A stretch of DNA of 64,000 nucleotides from NCBI RefSeq assembly GCF_900130035.1, contig NZ_FQXQ01000003.1, positions 496,001 through 560,000 on the forward strand, in the 5' to 3' direction. Source of the stretch: Wenyingzhuangia marina (GTDB lineage Bacteria; Bacteroidota; Bacteroidia; Flavobacteriales; Flavobacteriaceae). The notes beneath the pieces were generated by a model, which searched no databases, was not told the DNA's origin, and saw only the letters and a program-made list of their open reading frames with translations. Position 1 is the stretch's first letter. The number at the start of each line of letters is the position of its first letter. The translations under genes were made by a program, and so were the position numbers. Positions 36,277 through 44,994 of this stretch are shown piece after piece.

Positions 36277-37361
36277 TGATTACAATGAAAAAAATATATA
36301 CAATCCTAACTCTATCGATGGCTTTATTAATAGCTAGTTGTGGTCACAAAGAAAAAGAAGTGGTCGTAGATAATTCTCCTGTGATAGCTGTAAAAGTAAA
36401 TCCAGTAAATATCCATGGGGAAAGTCCATTTTTAAGTGTAAGTGGAAAAATTCAAGCAACCAACAGTGCCGATTTAAGTACTAGAATGATGGGTTATGTG
36501 AATAAAGTACATGTAAATGTTGGCGATAAAGTAAGTAAAGGTCAATTGTTAGTTTCTATTAATAATAGTGATTTACAAGCAAAAAAAGCACAAGTAAACG
36601 CAGGTATTACAGAAGCTACAGCAGCTTATAACAATGCCGAAAAAGATTACCAACGTTATCAAAGTTTGTTTGCAGATAAAAGTGCATCGCAAAAAGAAAT
36701 GGATGATATGACGGCAAATTATAAAATGGCAAAAGCACGTTTAGAAGCTGCCAATCAAATGAAAAACGAAATTGAGGCACAATTTGCTTACAGTAATATT
36801 ACTGCTCCTTTTAGTGGAATTGTGACAGGCAAAAATATAGAAAATGGCGACATGGCAAATCCGGGAATGCCTTTAATAAGTATAGAAGCACCTAATAGTT
36901 TTGAAGTAATGGCTATGGTTCCAGAAAGTGAGATTTCTGATATTAAAAAAGGAATTGAAGTGACGGTTTTGGTAAAATCTATAAACAAAACTCTTACAGC
37001 AAAAGTGAAAGAAGTAAGTATATCTGCTAAAAATACTGGAGGGCAGTATTTGGTGAAAATAGCTTTAGATAAAACGGAAGCATCTATTTTATCTGGAATG
37101 TTTGCCACGGTACAATTTCCTGTAGAAAGGAAAGAAAATACAACGTTGATTTTAATTCCAAATGAAGCCATTGTCACCAATGGTCAATTGTCTGGAATTT
37201 ATACCGTGAGTCAGAGTAACAAAGCTATGTTACGTTGGTTGCGTTTGGGTAGAACATATGGAAATGAAACAGAAGTTTTGTCGGGTTTAAATGCTAATGA
37301 ATCCTACATTGTTTCTGCAGAAGGAAAACTTTTTAATGGATCAAAAGTTTTAATTAAATAA
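36276..37361 (+). CDS. RND efflux periplasmic adaptor lipoprotein
   Basis: 361 aa from the ATG at 36276, or 358 from the ATG at 36285 (MKKIYTILTLSMALLIASCG), which is a better signal start. The lipobox is LIASC. The biotinyl-lipoyl halves (VNVGDKVSKGQLLVSI and FSGIVTGKNIENGDMANPGM) flank a hairpin, then a membrane-proximal domain. It links TolC to the RND pump across the periplasm. The next gene, for the permease, starts 138 bp downstream behind a structured element. Confidence 0.93.
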   Translation: MITMKKIYTILTLSMALLIASCGHKEKEVVVDNSPVIAVKVNPVNIHGESPFLSVSGKIQATNSADLSTRMMGYVNKVHVNVGDKVSKGQLLVSINNSDLQAKKAQVNAGITEATAAYNNAEKDYQRYQSLFADKSASQKEMDDMTANYKMAKARLEAANQMKNEIEAQFAYSNITAPFSGIVTGKNIENGDMANPGMPLISIEAPNSFEVMAMVPESEISDIKKGIEVTVLVKSINKTLTAKVKEVSISAKNTGGQYLVKIALDKTEASILSGMFATVQFPVERKENTTLILIPNEAIVTNGQLSGIYTVSQSNKAMLRWLRLGRTYGNETEVLSGLNANESYIVSAEGKLFNGSKVLIK

Positions 37362-37370
37362 CTAAAAGTC

Positions 37371-37482
37371 GCGTTAAGGATAGAAACGGCATCCTTTTTA
37401 CGTTGATTTTGAGTGCAGTTGCTTAAGTAAATTTGTATTGAAAACAACGTAAAAAGATACAGTGTATAGCCTGTTAAAACGC
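37371..37482 (+). other. multi-stem palindromic intergenic element (candidate structured RNA)
   Basis: Four nested or adjacent pairings are visible. Outer GCGTT (37371-37375) faces AACGC (37478-37482). Hairpin AAGGAT / ATCCTT spans 37376-37396. A 12-bp perfect stem CTTTTTACGTTG / CAACGTAAAAAG pairs 37394-37405 with 37445-37456. Hairpin ACAG / CTGT spans 37459-37474. It sits between the adaptor and permease genes, ending 17 nt before the permease start. I recall similar sequences scattered in Flavobacteriaceae intergenic regions, but cannot verify this here. Confidence 0.6.
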
Positions 37483-37499
37483 CCAAAAAAGAAGATAAA

Positions 37500-40400
37500 A
37501 TGAAAGAAGGTATCGCAGGAAAAATTGCCAAAGTCTTTATGCAATCCAAGTTAACCGTGTTGTTAATGATTGTATTTATGGTGGTTGGTGTGTATAGTTC
37601 GTTTTTAATTCCGCGTGAGGAAGAACCACAAATTGATGTGCCCATGGCAGATATTTTTGTAGGATATCCTGGGGCAAGTCCTACGGAAGTGGAATCGAGA
37701 GTGATAAAACCGTTAGAACAATTAATTTCTAACATAAAAGGAGTGGAGTACGTGTATTCTACTTCTATGAAAGAGCAAGGGATGGTTATTGTTCAGTTTT
37801 ATGTTGGAGAAGATATTGAACGTAGTTTTGTGAAGTTGTACAATGAGATTAACAAACATATGGATGAAATGCCAAAAGGTGTTACGTTTCCATTGGTTAA
37901 AACACGTGCTATTGATGATGTTCCTATGTTGGGGTTAACGTTGTGGAGTAAAAATTACGACGACTATCAATTAAGCCAAATGGCTCAAGAGTTAGAATCA
38001 GAAATTAAAAAGGTGAACGATGTAGCCATGACTCATAAAATTGGAGGTAGAAATCGCCAATTACGTGTGGTCTTAGATAAAGATAAATTGGCTGCCAGTG
38101 GATTAGATTTTTTAACGGTTTCTGAAATGATTAAGGCTAATAATAGTCAATTAAGTTCAGGAAGTTTTGATAAAAATGATACTGAGTTTTTAGTGAATAC
38201 AGGTAATTTTTTAGCCTCTGTAACAGATGTAGAAAATTTAGTGGTTGGAGTACAACAAAATCAGCCTATTTATTTAAAACAAGTAGCCAAGATTATTGAT
38301 GGACCAGAAGTGCCACAAAATTATGTGAGCTTAGGTTTTGGAAAAGGAAGTGTAAAATCGTCGGATTATAAATCGGAATATCCTGCTGTGACTATTTCTG
38401 TAGCTAAAAGAAAAGGAGCAGATGCTATGAAAATTTCAGAAGTAATTCTAGACAAAGTAGCTCATTTACGTAGTACTTTAATTCCGGATGATGTACATGT
38501 AGAAGTTACAAGAAACTATGGAGAAACAGCTTCACATAAAGTATCAGAATTGTTATTACACCTTATAGGATCTATTGTTGCCGTAACCCTTGTGGTGATG
38601 TTAGCCATGGGTTGGAGAGGTGGATTGGTGGTGTTTTTGTCTGTGCCGATTACGTTTGCATTGACTTTGTTAAGCTATTATATGCTTGATTATACACTAA
38701 ACCGAATTACCCTTTTTGCGTTGGTATTTGTAACCGGTATTGTAGTTGATGATTCCATTATTATTGCCGAAAATATGCACAGGCATTTTAAAATGAAACG
38801 TTTGCCATTTAAACAAGCTGCGCTGTATGCGATTAACGAAGTTGGAAATCCAACCATTTTAGCTACGTTTACGGTTATTGCTTCGGTATTACCCATGGCT
38901 TTTGTATCTGGATTGATGGGACCTTACATGGCACCAATGCCTATTGGAGCTTCTATAGCCATGATTTTATCTTTATTTGTAGCTTTAACCATTACACCTT
39001 ATTTGGGGTTTATTTTCTTAAAAGAAAAAGAGAAAAAAGGAGTAGAGCAAAAGCCAGAAAAGGCAGTAGAAGAGACTCTTATTTATAAAATTTATAACAA
39101 GTTTGAACGTCCTTTGTTACAAAGTACATCAAAACGTTGGTTATTTTTAGGAGGAACTTTTTTACTGTTAATGGGAACCATGGTGTTGTTTTTTACCAAA
39201 TCGGTTGCTGTAAAAATGTTGCCTTTTGATAACAAGAATGAATTTCAGGTGGTGATTGATATGCCAGAAGGAACTACTTTAGAACGTACTGGAGTGGTGA
39301 CACAAGAAATATCCCAATACTTATCGGGTAGACCAGAAGTGGTGAATTATCAAAACTACGTGGGTACATCTGCACCCATTACTTTTAATGGTTTGGTTCG
39401 TCATTACGATTTACGTGGAGGAAGCAACATGGCTGATATTCAGGTGAATTTAATTGATAAAGAAGAACGTACTGCACAGAGTCATGACATTGCAAAATTA
39501 TTTAGACCCGATCTTCAAAAAATTGCATCAAAGTACAATGCAAATGTAAAGTTGGTTGAAGTTCCGCCAGGACCACCTGTAATGTCAACAATTGTTGCCG
39601 AAGTTTATGGGCCTGATTATGATGAGCAAATAAGAATTGCAAATAGTGTTAAAGAGATCTTAAAAAACACAGACGATGTCGTAGATATTGATTGGATGGT
39701 AGAAGCAGACCAAACAGAATATCAATTTGTTATCAATAAAGAAAAAGCCATGTTGTATGGTGTTGCACCACAACAAATAGCATTTACGATGAATATGGCA
39801 TTGTCTAACAGAGCCATTACAAATTTGTATGATGAAAATGCTGTGAATCAAATTGGATTGGTATTGGCTTTAGATGAAAAAGAAAAATCTACCATTTCTG
39901 ACATCTCTCAATTAAAAGTAACCTCTAAACAAGGAAATATGGTTGCTATTTCAGATCTGGTAACCATTACTAAAAATACAGCTGCAAAAAGTATTTATCA
40001 TAAAAACCAAAAACGTGTGGTGTATGTAATGGCAGATATGGCTGGGGAATTAGAAAGTCCTGCCTATGCTATTTTAGGAATGGAAGAAAAGTTAAAAGAA
40101 ATTTCATTAGCAAAAGGTTATAAGCTAAACGAAATGTATTTAGGTCAGCCCGATCTTGAAGAGGATTATACCGTAAAATGGGATGGTGAATGGCAAATTA
40201 CATTAGAAGTATTTAGAGATTTAGGAATTGCTTTTTTAGGAGCGATTATCTTGATTTATATTTTAATTGTAGGATGGTTTCAAAACTTTAAAGCTCCAAT
40301 TGTAATGATGGTTGCGATTCCATTATCGTTAATTGGGATTATTTTAGGACACTGGATTATGGGAGCCTTTTTTACAGCAACATCATTTATTGGAATGATT

Positions 40401-40694
40401 GCTTTGGCCGGAATCATGGTGAGGAACTCCGTATTGTTGATTGATTTTATCAACTTAAGAACTGCCGAAGGTGTACCCTTAAAGCAAGCTTGTATTGAAG
40501 CTGGAGCAGTACGTACTACCCCCATTTTATTAACTGCAGGAACCGTTGTTATTGGAGCATTTGTAATTCTATTTGATCCTATTTTTCAAGGTTTGGCTAT
40601 TTCGTTAATGGGAGGAACTATTGTTTCTACAGTGTTAACATTATTGGTAGTGCCATTGGTGTATTACATGATTGAGAAAAAAAACTATAAATAA
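37500..40694 (+). CDS. RND efflux permease (AcrB/MdtB superfamily)
   Basis: 1064 aa, twelve membrane segments and two large periplasmic loops. The start MKEGIAGKIAKVFMQSKLT leads to the first helix. Helix 4 carries the proton-relay pair in GIVVDDSIIIAEN. The mid-loop pattern YPGASPTEVESRVIKPLEQ is typical of the family. Substrate class (drug or metal) cannot be fixed from sequence alone; the downstream PII-like gene would fit a metal pump, but the helix-4 motif also fits drug pumps. Part of the tolC operon. Confidence 0.95.
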   Translation: MKEGIAGKIAKVFMQSKLTVLLMIVFMVVGVYSSFLIPREEEPQIDVPMADIFVGYPGASPTEVESRVIKPLEQLISNIKGVEYVYSTSMKEQGMVIVQFYVGEDIERSFVKLYNEINKHMDEMPKGVTFPLVKTRAIDDVPMLGLTLWSKNYDDYQLSQMAQELESEIKKVNDVAMTHKIGGRNRQLRVVLDKDKLAASGLDFLTVSEMIKANNSQLSSGSFDKNDTEFLVNTGNFLASVTDVENLVVGVQQNQPIYLKQVAKIIDGPEVPQNYVSLGFGKGSVKSSDYKSEYPAVTISVAKRKGADAMKISEVILDKVAHLRSTLIPDDVHVEVTRNYGETASHKVSELLLHLIGSIVAVTLVVMLAMGWRGGLVVFLSVPITFALTLLSYYMLDYTLNRITLFALVFVTGIVVDDSIIIAENMHRHFKMKRLPFKQAALYAINEVGNPTILATFTVIASVLPMAFVSGLMGPYMAPMPIGASIAMILSLFVALTITPYLGFIFLKEKEKKGVEQKPEKAVEETLIYKIYNKFERPLLQSTSKRWLFLGGTFLLLMGTMVLFFTKSVAVKMLPFDNKNEFQVVIDMPEGTTLERTGVVTQEISQYLSGRPEVVNYQNYVGTSAPITFNGLVRHYDLRGGSNMADIQVNLIDKEERTAQSHDIAKLFRPDLQKIASKYNANVKLVEVPPGPPVMSTIVAEVYGPDYDEQIRIANSVKEILKNTDDVVDIDWMVEADQTEYQFVINKEKAMLYGVAPQQIAFTMNMALSNRAITNLYDENAVNQIGLVLALDEKEKSTISDISQLKVTSKQGNMVAISDLVTITKNTAAKSIYHKNQKRVVYVMADMAGELESPAYAILGMEEKLKEISLAKGYKLNEMYLGQPDLEEDYTVKWDGEWQITLEVFRDLGIAFLGAIILIYILIVGWFQNFKAPIVMMVAIPLSLIGIILGHWIMGAFFTATSFIGMIALAGIMVRNSVLLIDFINLRTAEGVPLKQACIEAGAVRTTPILLTAGTVVIGAFVILFDPIFQGLAISLMGGTIVSTVLTLLVVPLVYYMIEKKNYK

Positions 40695-40699
40695 TAAGC

Positions 40700-40742
40700 T
40701 GTCACTTCGAGTGGTTTTTTTAGAAAATTACTCGAAGTGACA
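40700..40742. repeat. inverted repeat between the permease and PII-like genes
   Basis: Perfect 13-bp arms TGTCACTTCGAGT / ACTCGAAGTGACA around a 17-nt AT-rich loop. The CACTTCGAGTG core resembles a palindrome that is often scattered between genes in Flavobacteriaceae (recollection). It could also act as a hairpin within the operon mRNA. Confidence 0.8.
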
Positions 40743-40758
40743 ATTAAATACATAAAAA

Positions 40759-41064
40759 ATGAAATTAGTAATTGTAACAGTAGTAGAAGAGTTTCAACAA
40801 GATGTTTTGAAATTGTTTAAAAATGCAGAGATAGAAAATTTTAGTAGTTCTGATATAGATGGCTATAAAAATGGATCATCTGTTTTAATGGCCTCTAATT
40901 GGTTTTCGGCAGGAAAAGGAGGGAATGAATCTAGTATGTTCTTTTCTTTTGCAGAAGAAGACAATATTGATCATTTATTTGATTTGATCAAAGAATTTAA
41001 TTCAAACTTAGAAACCAATAACCCTATAAAAGCGGTGGTAGTACCTATTGAAAAATCTATATAA
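40759..41064 (+). CDS. PII-like small protein in the efflux operon
   Basis: 101 aa. The start MKLVIVTVVEEFQQDVLKLF and the later NESSMFFSFAEEDNIDHL and NPIKAVVVPIEK give a beta-alpha-beta-beta-alpha-beta order like PII/CutA-type ferredoxin folds. No PII T-loop signature Tyr51 region can be matched, so it is PII-like only. Such proteins have been described next to metal RND pumps, which fits the position after the permease. It probably forms trimers and senses something about pump load; that is inference. Confidence 0.6.
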   Translation: MKLVIVTVVEEFQQDVLKLFKNAEIENFSSSDIDGYKNGSSVLMASNWFSAGKGGNESSMFFSFAEEDNIDHLFDLIKEFNSNLETNNPIKAVVVPIEKSI

Positions 41065-41083
41065 ATTTAAAAAATAAATTAAA

Positions 41084-41266
41084 ATGTTAAATACATATTT
41101 TAGAGTTATTGTAGGAGTTATGGTCTTAATAAGTGTAGTCCTTACAGCATATGTAAATCCAAACTGGATGTGGTTTACAGTGTTTATTGGGGTTAATTTA
41201 ATTCAATCAGCTTTTACCAAATGGTGTTTGTTAGAAACCATTTTAAAGAAACTAGGAGTGAAGTAA
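41084..41266 (+). CDS. DUF2892 small membrane protein
   Basis: 60 aa with two membrane segments (FRVIVGVMVLISVVLTAYV and WMWFTVFIGVNLIQSAF). The tail FTKWCLLETILKKLGVK matches the DUF2892 domain, which is often linked to rhodanese or metal and sulfur genes. It follows the PII-like gene by 19 bp and is followed by a terminator, so it is the last gene of the efflux operon proper. Confidence 0.85.
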   Translation: MLNTYFRVIVGVMVLISVVLTAYVNPNWMWFTVFIGVNLIQSAFTKWCLLETILKKLGVK

Positions 41267-41288
41267 GGCTGTCTTTTGTATTATTTAT

Positions 41289-41323
41289 AAAATCTGTATC
41301 TATTTTTAGGTACAGATTTTTTT
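41289..41323 (+). terminator. terminator of the efflux operon
   Basis: Stem AAATCTGTA / TACAGATTT with a 12-nt loop and a T7 run. Confidence 0.85.
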
Positions 41324-41380
41324 GTTTGCAATGTAACCATTGTTACCAAAATGATTTATAGAAATATTTATTTTTACGCT

Positions 41381-41485
41381 ATGGACAACTCAAACACAAC
41401 CATTTATATTGTAGCAGCAATTATCCTTCTCCATTTTTTAGTAGGGTTTGGATATCTTATATATAAATTGACTAAGAAAGATTGA
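41381..41485 (+). CDS. 34-aa single-pass membrane microprotein
   Basis: Too short for standard gene finding. ATG at 41381, MDNSNTTIYIVAAI followed by a hydrophobic run LLHFLVGFGYLIY and a basic tail KLTKKD, stop at 41485. One membrane helix with a positive C-terminal end suggests a type II or III orientation. The frame ends 2 bp before the mnmE remnant's stop codon, which is convergent. The membrane segment and clean start support translation, and similar small proteins are known to me from Flavobacteriia, unverified here. Confidence 0.6.
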   Translation: MDNSNTTIYIVAAIILLHFLVGFGYLIYKLTKKD

Positions 41486-41487
41486 AT

Positions 41488-41703
41488 TTACTTTCCAATA
41501 CAAAAATTAGCAAAAATATTCCCTAATAAATAATCATTGGTTACTTCACCAGTAATCAGTCCAAAGTAATATAAGGTTCTACGAATGTCAATGGCCATTA
41601 AGTCGCTAGAAACATTGTTAATAATAGCATCATCTACTTTGTTAATTTCATTCAATACTTTTAGTAACGCATCGTAATGACGGGAATTGGTTATAATGGT
41701 ATC
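41488..41703 (-). pseudogene. mnmE: mnmE (tRNA modification GTPase) C-terminal remnant
   Basis: About 70 C-terminal residues survive, from DTIITNSRHYDALLKVL to the end GNIFANFCIGK. The terminal CIGK, with the catalytic Cys, and the block ITGEVTNDYLLG are diagnostic of MnmE. The GTPase domain and the tetrahydrofolate-binding N-terminus are missing. At about 41703 the homology stops and a decayed tolC sequence on the other strand begins. A full-length frame continues to 41805 by chance, but it codes for nonsense. A complete mnmE must be elsewhere, or this tRNA modification is lost. Confidence 0.85.
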
Positions 41704-41821
41704 ACTATTATTTTTTGCATTTGCAATGTCCGTGCAAACACAAAAATTAATACCGACAACTAAACGTAGAAGTTTTGTATAAAGTATCCAAAAACAACAT
41801 TTCACTAAGTTATACTACGAT
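41704..41821 (+). pseudogene. decayed tolC 5' fragment next to the mnmE remnant
   Basis: The DNA reads as a diverged copy of the tolC gene at 34990-35100. LLFFAFAMSVQTQKLIPTTK compares with LLLFAFTISMQAQELIPITK, after which a one-base insertion shifts the frame. Nucleotide identity is roughly 80% by eye over about 95 bp. A further short match (AAGTYATACTRCGATGA) is found at 41808-41824 and 35174-35190, implying an internal deletion of about 80 bp. It is clearly not expressed as protein. Confidence 0.8.
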
Positions 41822-41875
41822 GATAGGTGTTTACAATAAGTGGTTTTTAATAGTTGTACTATTGAAAATTTACTG

Positions 41876-42565
41876 TTAATAAGTTTTTAATTTAGAAATT
41901 ACTGTTTTCCAATTCTCAGAAAAATCAGTTTCTAGGGAATGTTTTACCTCTGTAAATGGATGCACAAATTCTAAGGTTTTGGCATGTAAAAACATGGCTT
42001 GATTTTGAAACTTCTCTTCAAACATCCTGTTGTGAAAACGATCTCCATATTTAGAATCTCCAATTAAAGGATGACTAATTTTGTTCATGTGAATTCGCAA
42101 TTGATGCAAACGTCCAGTTTTGGGTTGTAATTCTACCAAACTATATCTAGAAACATCATAAGGTCCAACTTTTATAGGAACCTCAAAAGTCTTAATACGT
42201 TTGTAATAGGTAAGTGCTTTTTTATGTACATTGGCATCTCGTCCTTTTACAGGACTATCTACTTTTCCTTCTTCAGGAATAAAACCACGAACCAACCCAA
42301 AATAAGTTTTCTGAATTTGATTATTGATAAATAAATCCTGAAAAGGCTTTACAAACTCTTTCTGTTTGGCGAATAGAATAATTCCAGAAGTTTTTCTATC
42401 TAATCTATGGATAGGATAAAATTTAGTCCCCAATTCATTATCTAACAATTGAACCAATGATTTTTCTTCAAGCTGATTATTGGCCATTACAGAATGATGT
42501 ACCAACGTATTGTTAGGTTTGTGAACTGCTAAAATATAATTGTCTTGAAAAAGAATTTGAATCAT
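41876..42565 (-). CDS. RluA-family pseudouridine synthase (TruC-like)
   Basis: 229 aa. The catalytic motif is HRLDRKTSGIILFAK with the Asp in the usual position, followed by the RTGR-type motif LQPKTGRLHQLRIHM. No S4 domain is present, and the short N-terminus (MIQILFQDNYILAVHKP) fits the TruC type, which makes pseudouridine 65 in some tRNAs. Ribosomal RNA is an alternative target. It is probably transcribed from the promoter of the upstream genes, 38 bp away. Confidence 0.88.
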   Translation of the reverse strand: MIQILFQDNYILAVHKPNNTLVHHSVMANNQLEEKSLVQLLDNELGTKFYPIHRLDRKTSGIILFAKQKEFVKPFQDLFINNQIQKTYFGLVRGFIPEEGKVDSPVKGRDANVHKKALTYYKRIKTFEVPIKVGPYDVSRYSLVELQPKTGRLHQLRIHMNKISHPLIGDSKYGDRFHNRMFEEKFQNQAMFLHAKTLEFVHPFTEVKHSLETDFSENWKTVISKLKTY

Positions 42566-42603
42566 TGGTAGAATAATAATACAGCTTGTAAATATAGCAG
42601 TAT

Positions 42604-43566
42604 TTATTTATTGCTACTGATATACTTTTCAAAGTAATAATTTGCCGCTGCTAAATCTTCAAGAGCATGGCCTACAGATTTAAATACAGTAAGTTCATCA
42701 GTATCCATTCTTCCTCCTTTTTTACCTGAAGTAAGTTCAAATAAATTAGCTTTGATTTCTTCTTCTCTTAATACTCCAGTTTTTAGAGGGATGGCTATAT
42801 CTCCACTTTCATTAAGTCCATCGTAAGTGTCTACATAAACATTTGATTTAGAGATAGTTTCATCATCAGCTTCTCTCATGTCTTTTTTATAAGCTCCAAC
42901 CAAATCTACATGTTGCCCTTTTCTTAAATGTTTTCCTAGTATAAGTGGTGTTTTAGATAAGGTTGCTGATGAGATAATATCTACATCACCTATTTTTTCT
43001 TCAATAGTTTTAATAGGAGTAATGGTAAAATCTTCATTCTCTAGTTGTTTACAAATGGCTAGTGCTTTGTTATAATTTCTTCCCCAAACAAAGACTTTTT
43101 TAAGTTTACGAACGCTTGCGTGTGCTTTGATTAAATTGATAGATAAAGCTCCCGTACCAATCATCAATAAAGAACTAGCATCTTTACGAGATAAATAGGA
43201 AGATGCTAATGCTGAGGCTGCAGCAGTACGTTTAGCTGTTAGACTTTTAGCTTCTATAATAGCTTTGATGGTTCCTTTGGTGGCATCTAAGTAAATATAA
43301 GTTCCTTGAATAGAGGGTAAATCAAATTGACTATTTTCTGGACTTACAGTAATAATTTTAACGCCAGCAGTTTCGCTAGGATTCCAAGCAGGCATTAATA
43401 ATAGGGTGGAATCACTATTCATTTTTGGATTAGGAAAATCGTGATGATGTCTCTTAGGTACCATTAATTTATTTTCAGCAAAGTTTTTTTTTATTACTTC
43501 TATAAGCTCCGTAAAAACAGTGTTTTCTTCTATAAAAAGATTGTCTATTTGTATGATAGGATCCAT
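42604..43566 (-). CDS. ornithine cyclodeaminase/mu-crystallin family protein
   Basis: 320 aa. The NAD(P)-binding motif is LMIGTGALSINLIKAHASV, and the conserved block KGTIKAIIEAKSLTAKRTAAASALAS is the family signature (with Arg and Thr near the substrate). Members can be ornithine cyclodeaminases, ketimine reductases or alanine dehydrogenases, and the sequence alone does not decide. Cytoplasmic. The patatin gene start lies 110 bp upstream. Confidence 0.88.
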   Translation of the reverse strand: MDPIIQIDNLFIEENTVFTELIEVIKKNFAENKLMVPKRHHHDFPNPKMNSDSTLLLMPAWNPSETAGVKIITVSPENSQFDLPSIQGTYIYLDATKGTIKAIIEAKSLTAKRTAAASALASSYLSRKDASSLLMIGTGALSINLIKAHASVRKLKKVFVWGRNYNKALAICKQLENEDFTITPIKTIEEKIGDVDIISSATLSKTPLILGKHLRKGQHVDLVGAYKKDMREADDETISKSNVYVDTYDGLNESGDIAIPLKTGVLREEEIKANLFELTSGKKGGRMDTDELTVFKSVGHALEDLAAANYYFEKYISSNK

Positions 43567-43675
43567 AAATTATGTGTTTTGATTTTGTAGAAAGCATGTG
43601 TTTGTATAAACACCATACAAAGGTAAGGATTTCTATGTAGAAGAGAAGATTAGATCTTACTCACTAACAATAAAA

Positions 43676-44446
43676 CTACTCCATTAACGGAGTTAAATAC
43701 CTGAAAGTTTCTTGATATCCTTTTGCAATTAAACTTTCTGTTTGTGAAGTATGATACCTATCAAAAGAACCTAAATCTGGAGTAATTAAAATATCTGCTT
43801 GTTGGGTTTGTAATCTTGCAGCGGTTTCTAAAGTAAAATGAAAACTATTCTGTAAAACCTCAATCATATTTCCAGGTTTTCCGTATAGGTGTCTGGCATT
43901 TAAATCAATAGCAATAATGGTTTCAGCTTTCATTTCTTGTAAAGGACTTACGGGAACATTTTCAGCGATGGCACCATCTACTAGCATAAGGTCATCAATA
44001 GTAATAGGATTAAAAATTCCGGGAATACAAGAGCTTGCCATCACAGCTTGGGCAACATTTCCTTTTTTTAAGACTACCTTTTCACCTGTGGCAATATTGG
44101 TTGCCATAATGGCTAGTGGAATTTTCGCATCTTCTATGTTAACGTTTCCTATATTTTGTTTCATAAAATGAGCAATTTTGTTATTACTCATCAAACCAAA
44201 TTTAGAGATGGAAAGAGAAGTAATGTCTTTCCAACTAATGTCTAAGGCAATGTCTTTTACTTTTTCACAATTGTTGTCAAATGCATAAAGTGCTGCAACC
44301 ATGGCTCCAATGCTGGTGCCACTAATCCATTTTACTTGTAAATCTAATTCTTCAATAGCTTTTAAAACACCTACATGGGCTGCTCCTAAAACGGCTCCAC
44401 CTCCTAAAGCCAATCCTACTGCATTACCTTTTTTTAGTGTTTTCAT
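43676..44446 (-). CDS. patatin-like phospholipase family protein
   Basis: 256 aa. The oxyanion hole is GGGAVLGAAHVGVL, the nucleophile Ser lies in GTSIGAM and the catalytic Asp in LVDGAIAENVP. No signal peptide. The NTE/RssA-like form hydrolyses membrane lipids or acts in signalling. It lies 11 bp after rsmD in the same direction, inside a four-gene run. Confidence 0.92.
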   Translation of the reverse strand: MKTLKKGNAVGLALGGGAVLGAAHVGVLKAIEELDLQVKWISGTSIGAMVAALYAFDNNCEKVKDIALDISWKDITSLSISKFGLMSNNKIAHFMKQNIGNVNIEDAKIPLAIMATNIATGEKVVLKKGNVAQAVMASSCIPGIFNPITIDDLMLVDGAIAENVPVSPLQEMKAETIIAIDLNARHLYGKPGNMIEVLQNSFHFTLETAARLQTQQADILITPDLGSFDRYHTSQTESLIAKGYQETFRYLTPLME

Positions 44447-44457
44447 AAATAAATGTT

Positions 44458-44994
44458 TTAGAGTTCAAAAAAACTAAACATACATCCTCCGTATCGTTTG
44501 GCTTGGGTAAAATTAGGTAAGTTGCTTAAATCTGTTTGTTGAGAATGTTCAACCACTAAAGTTCCTTTTTCGTCTAACAAATTGTTTTCCCATACCAATT
44601 CAGGAATTTTGGCAAATTGTTCATCACTAAAATCATAAGGAGGATCCGCAAAAATAACATCGTATTTTCCTGTATGTTTTTCTAAAAAAGAAAAGACATC
44701 TGCTTTAATAGTGTTGATGTTAAATTCTAACTCTTTGCTAATTTGATTAATGTAATTTATACATCCATGATGTTGATCTACAGAAGTAATCTGAGTATTT
44801 CCTCTAGACCCAAATTCAAAACTAATGTTTCCGGTACCAGAGAACAGATCTAAGACAGTGATGTCATCAATATCGTACCAATTGTTAAGAATGTTAAAAA
44901 GTCCTTCTTTGGCCATGTCTGTGGTTGGACGAACAGGTAAGTTTTTAGGTGCGGTTAATCTTCTTGATTTATATTTACCAGAGATAATTCTCAT
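44458..44994 (-). CDS. rsmD: 16S rRNA (guanine(966)-N2)-methyltransferase
   Basis: 178 aa. The N-terminal MRIISGKYKSRRL and the block VRPTTDMAKEGLFNIL are typical. Motif I is VLDLFSGTGNISFEFGSRG, and the catalytic motif is FADPPYDF. It methylates G966 of 16S rRNA in the 30S subunit. Its start overlaps the stop of the DUF3822 gene by 4 bp (ATGA type), so the two are translationally coupled. Confidence 0.95.
   Translation of the reverse strand: MRIISGKYKSRRLTAPKNLPVRPTTDMAKEGLFNILNNWYDIDDITVLDLFSGTGNISFEFGSRGNTQITSVDQHHGCINYINQISKELEFNINTIKADVFSFLEKHTGKYDVIFADPPYDFSDEQFAKIPELVWENNLLDEKGTLVVEHSQQTDLSNLPNFTQAKRYGGCMFSFFEL

Noticed and set aside
41488-41805. A 105-aa intact protein on the minus strand
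   Set aside because: Its C-terminus is an MnmE fragment and the N-terminal third reads the complement of a decayed tolC copy, so the frame is accidental.
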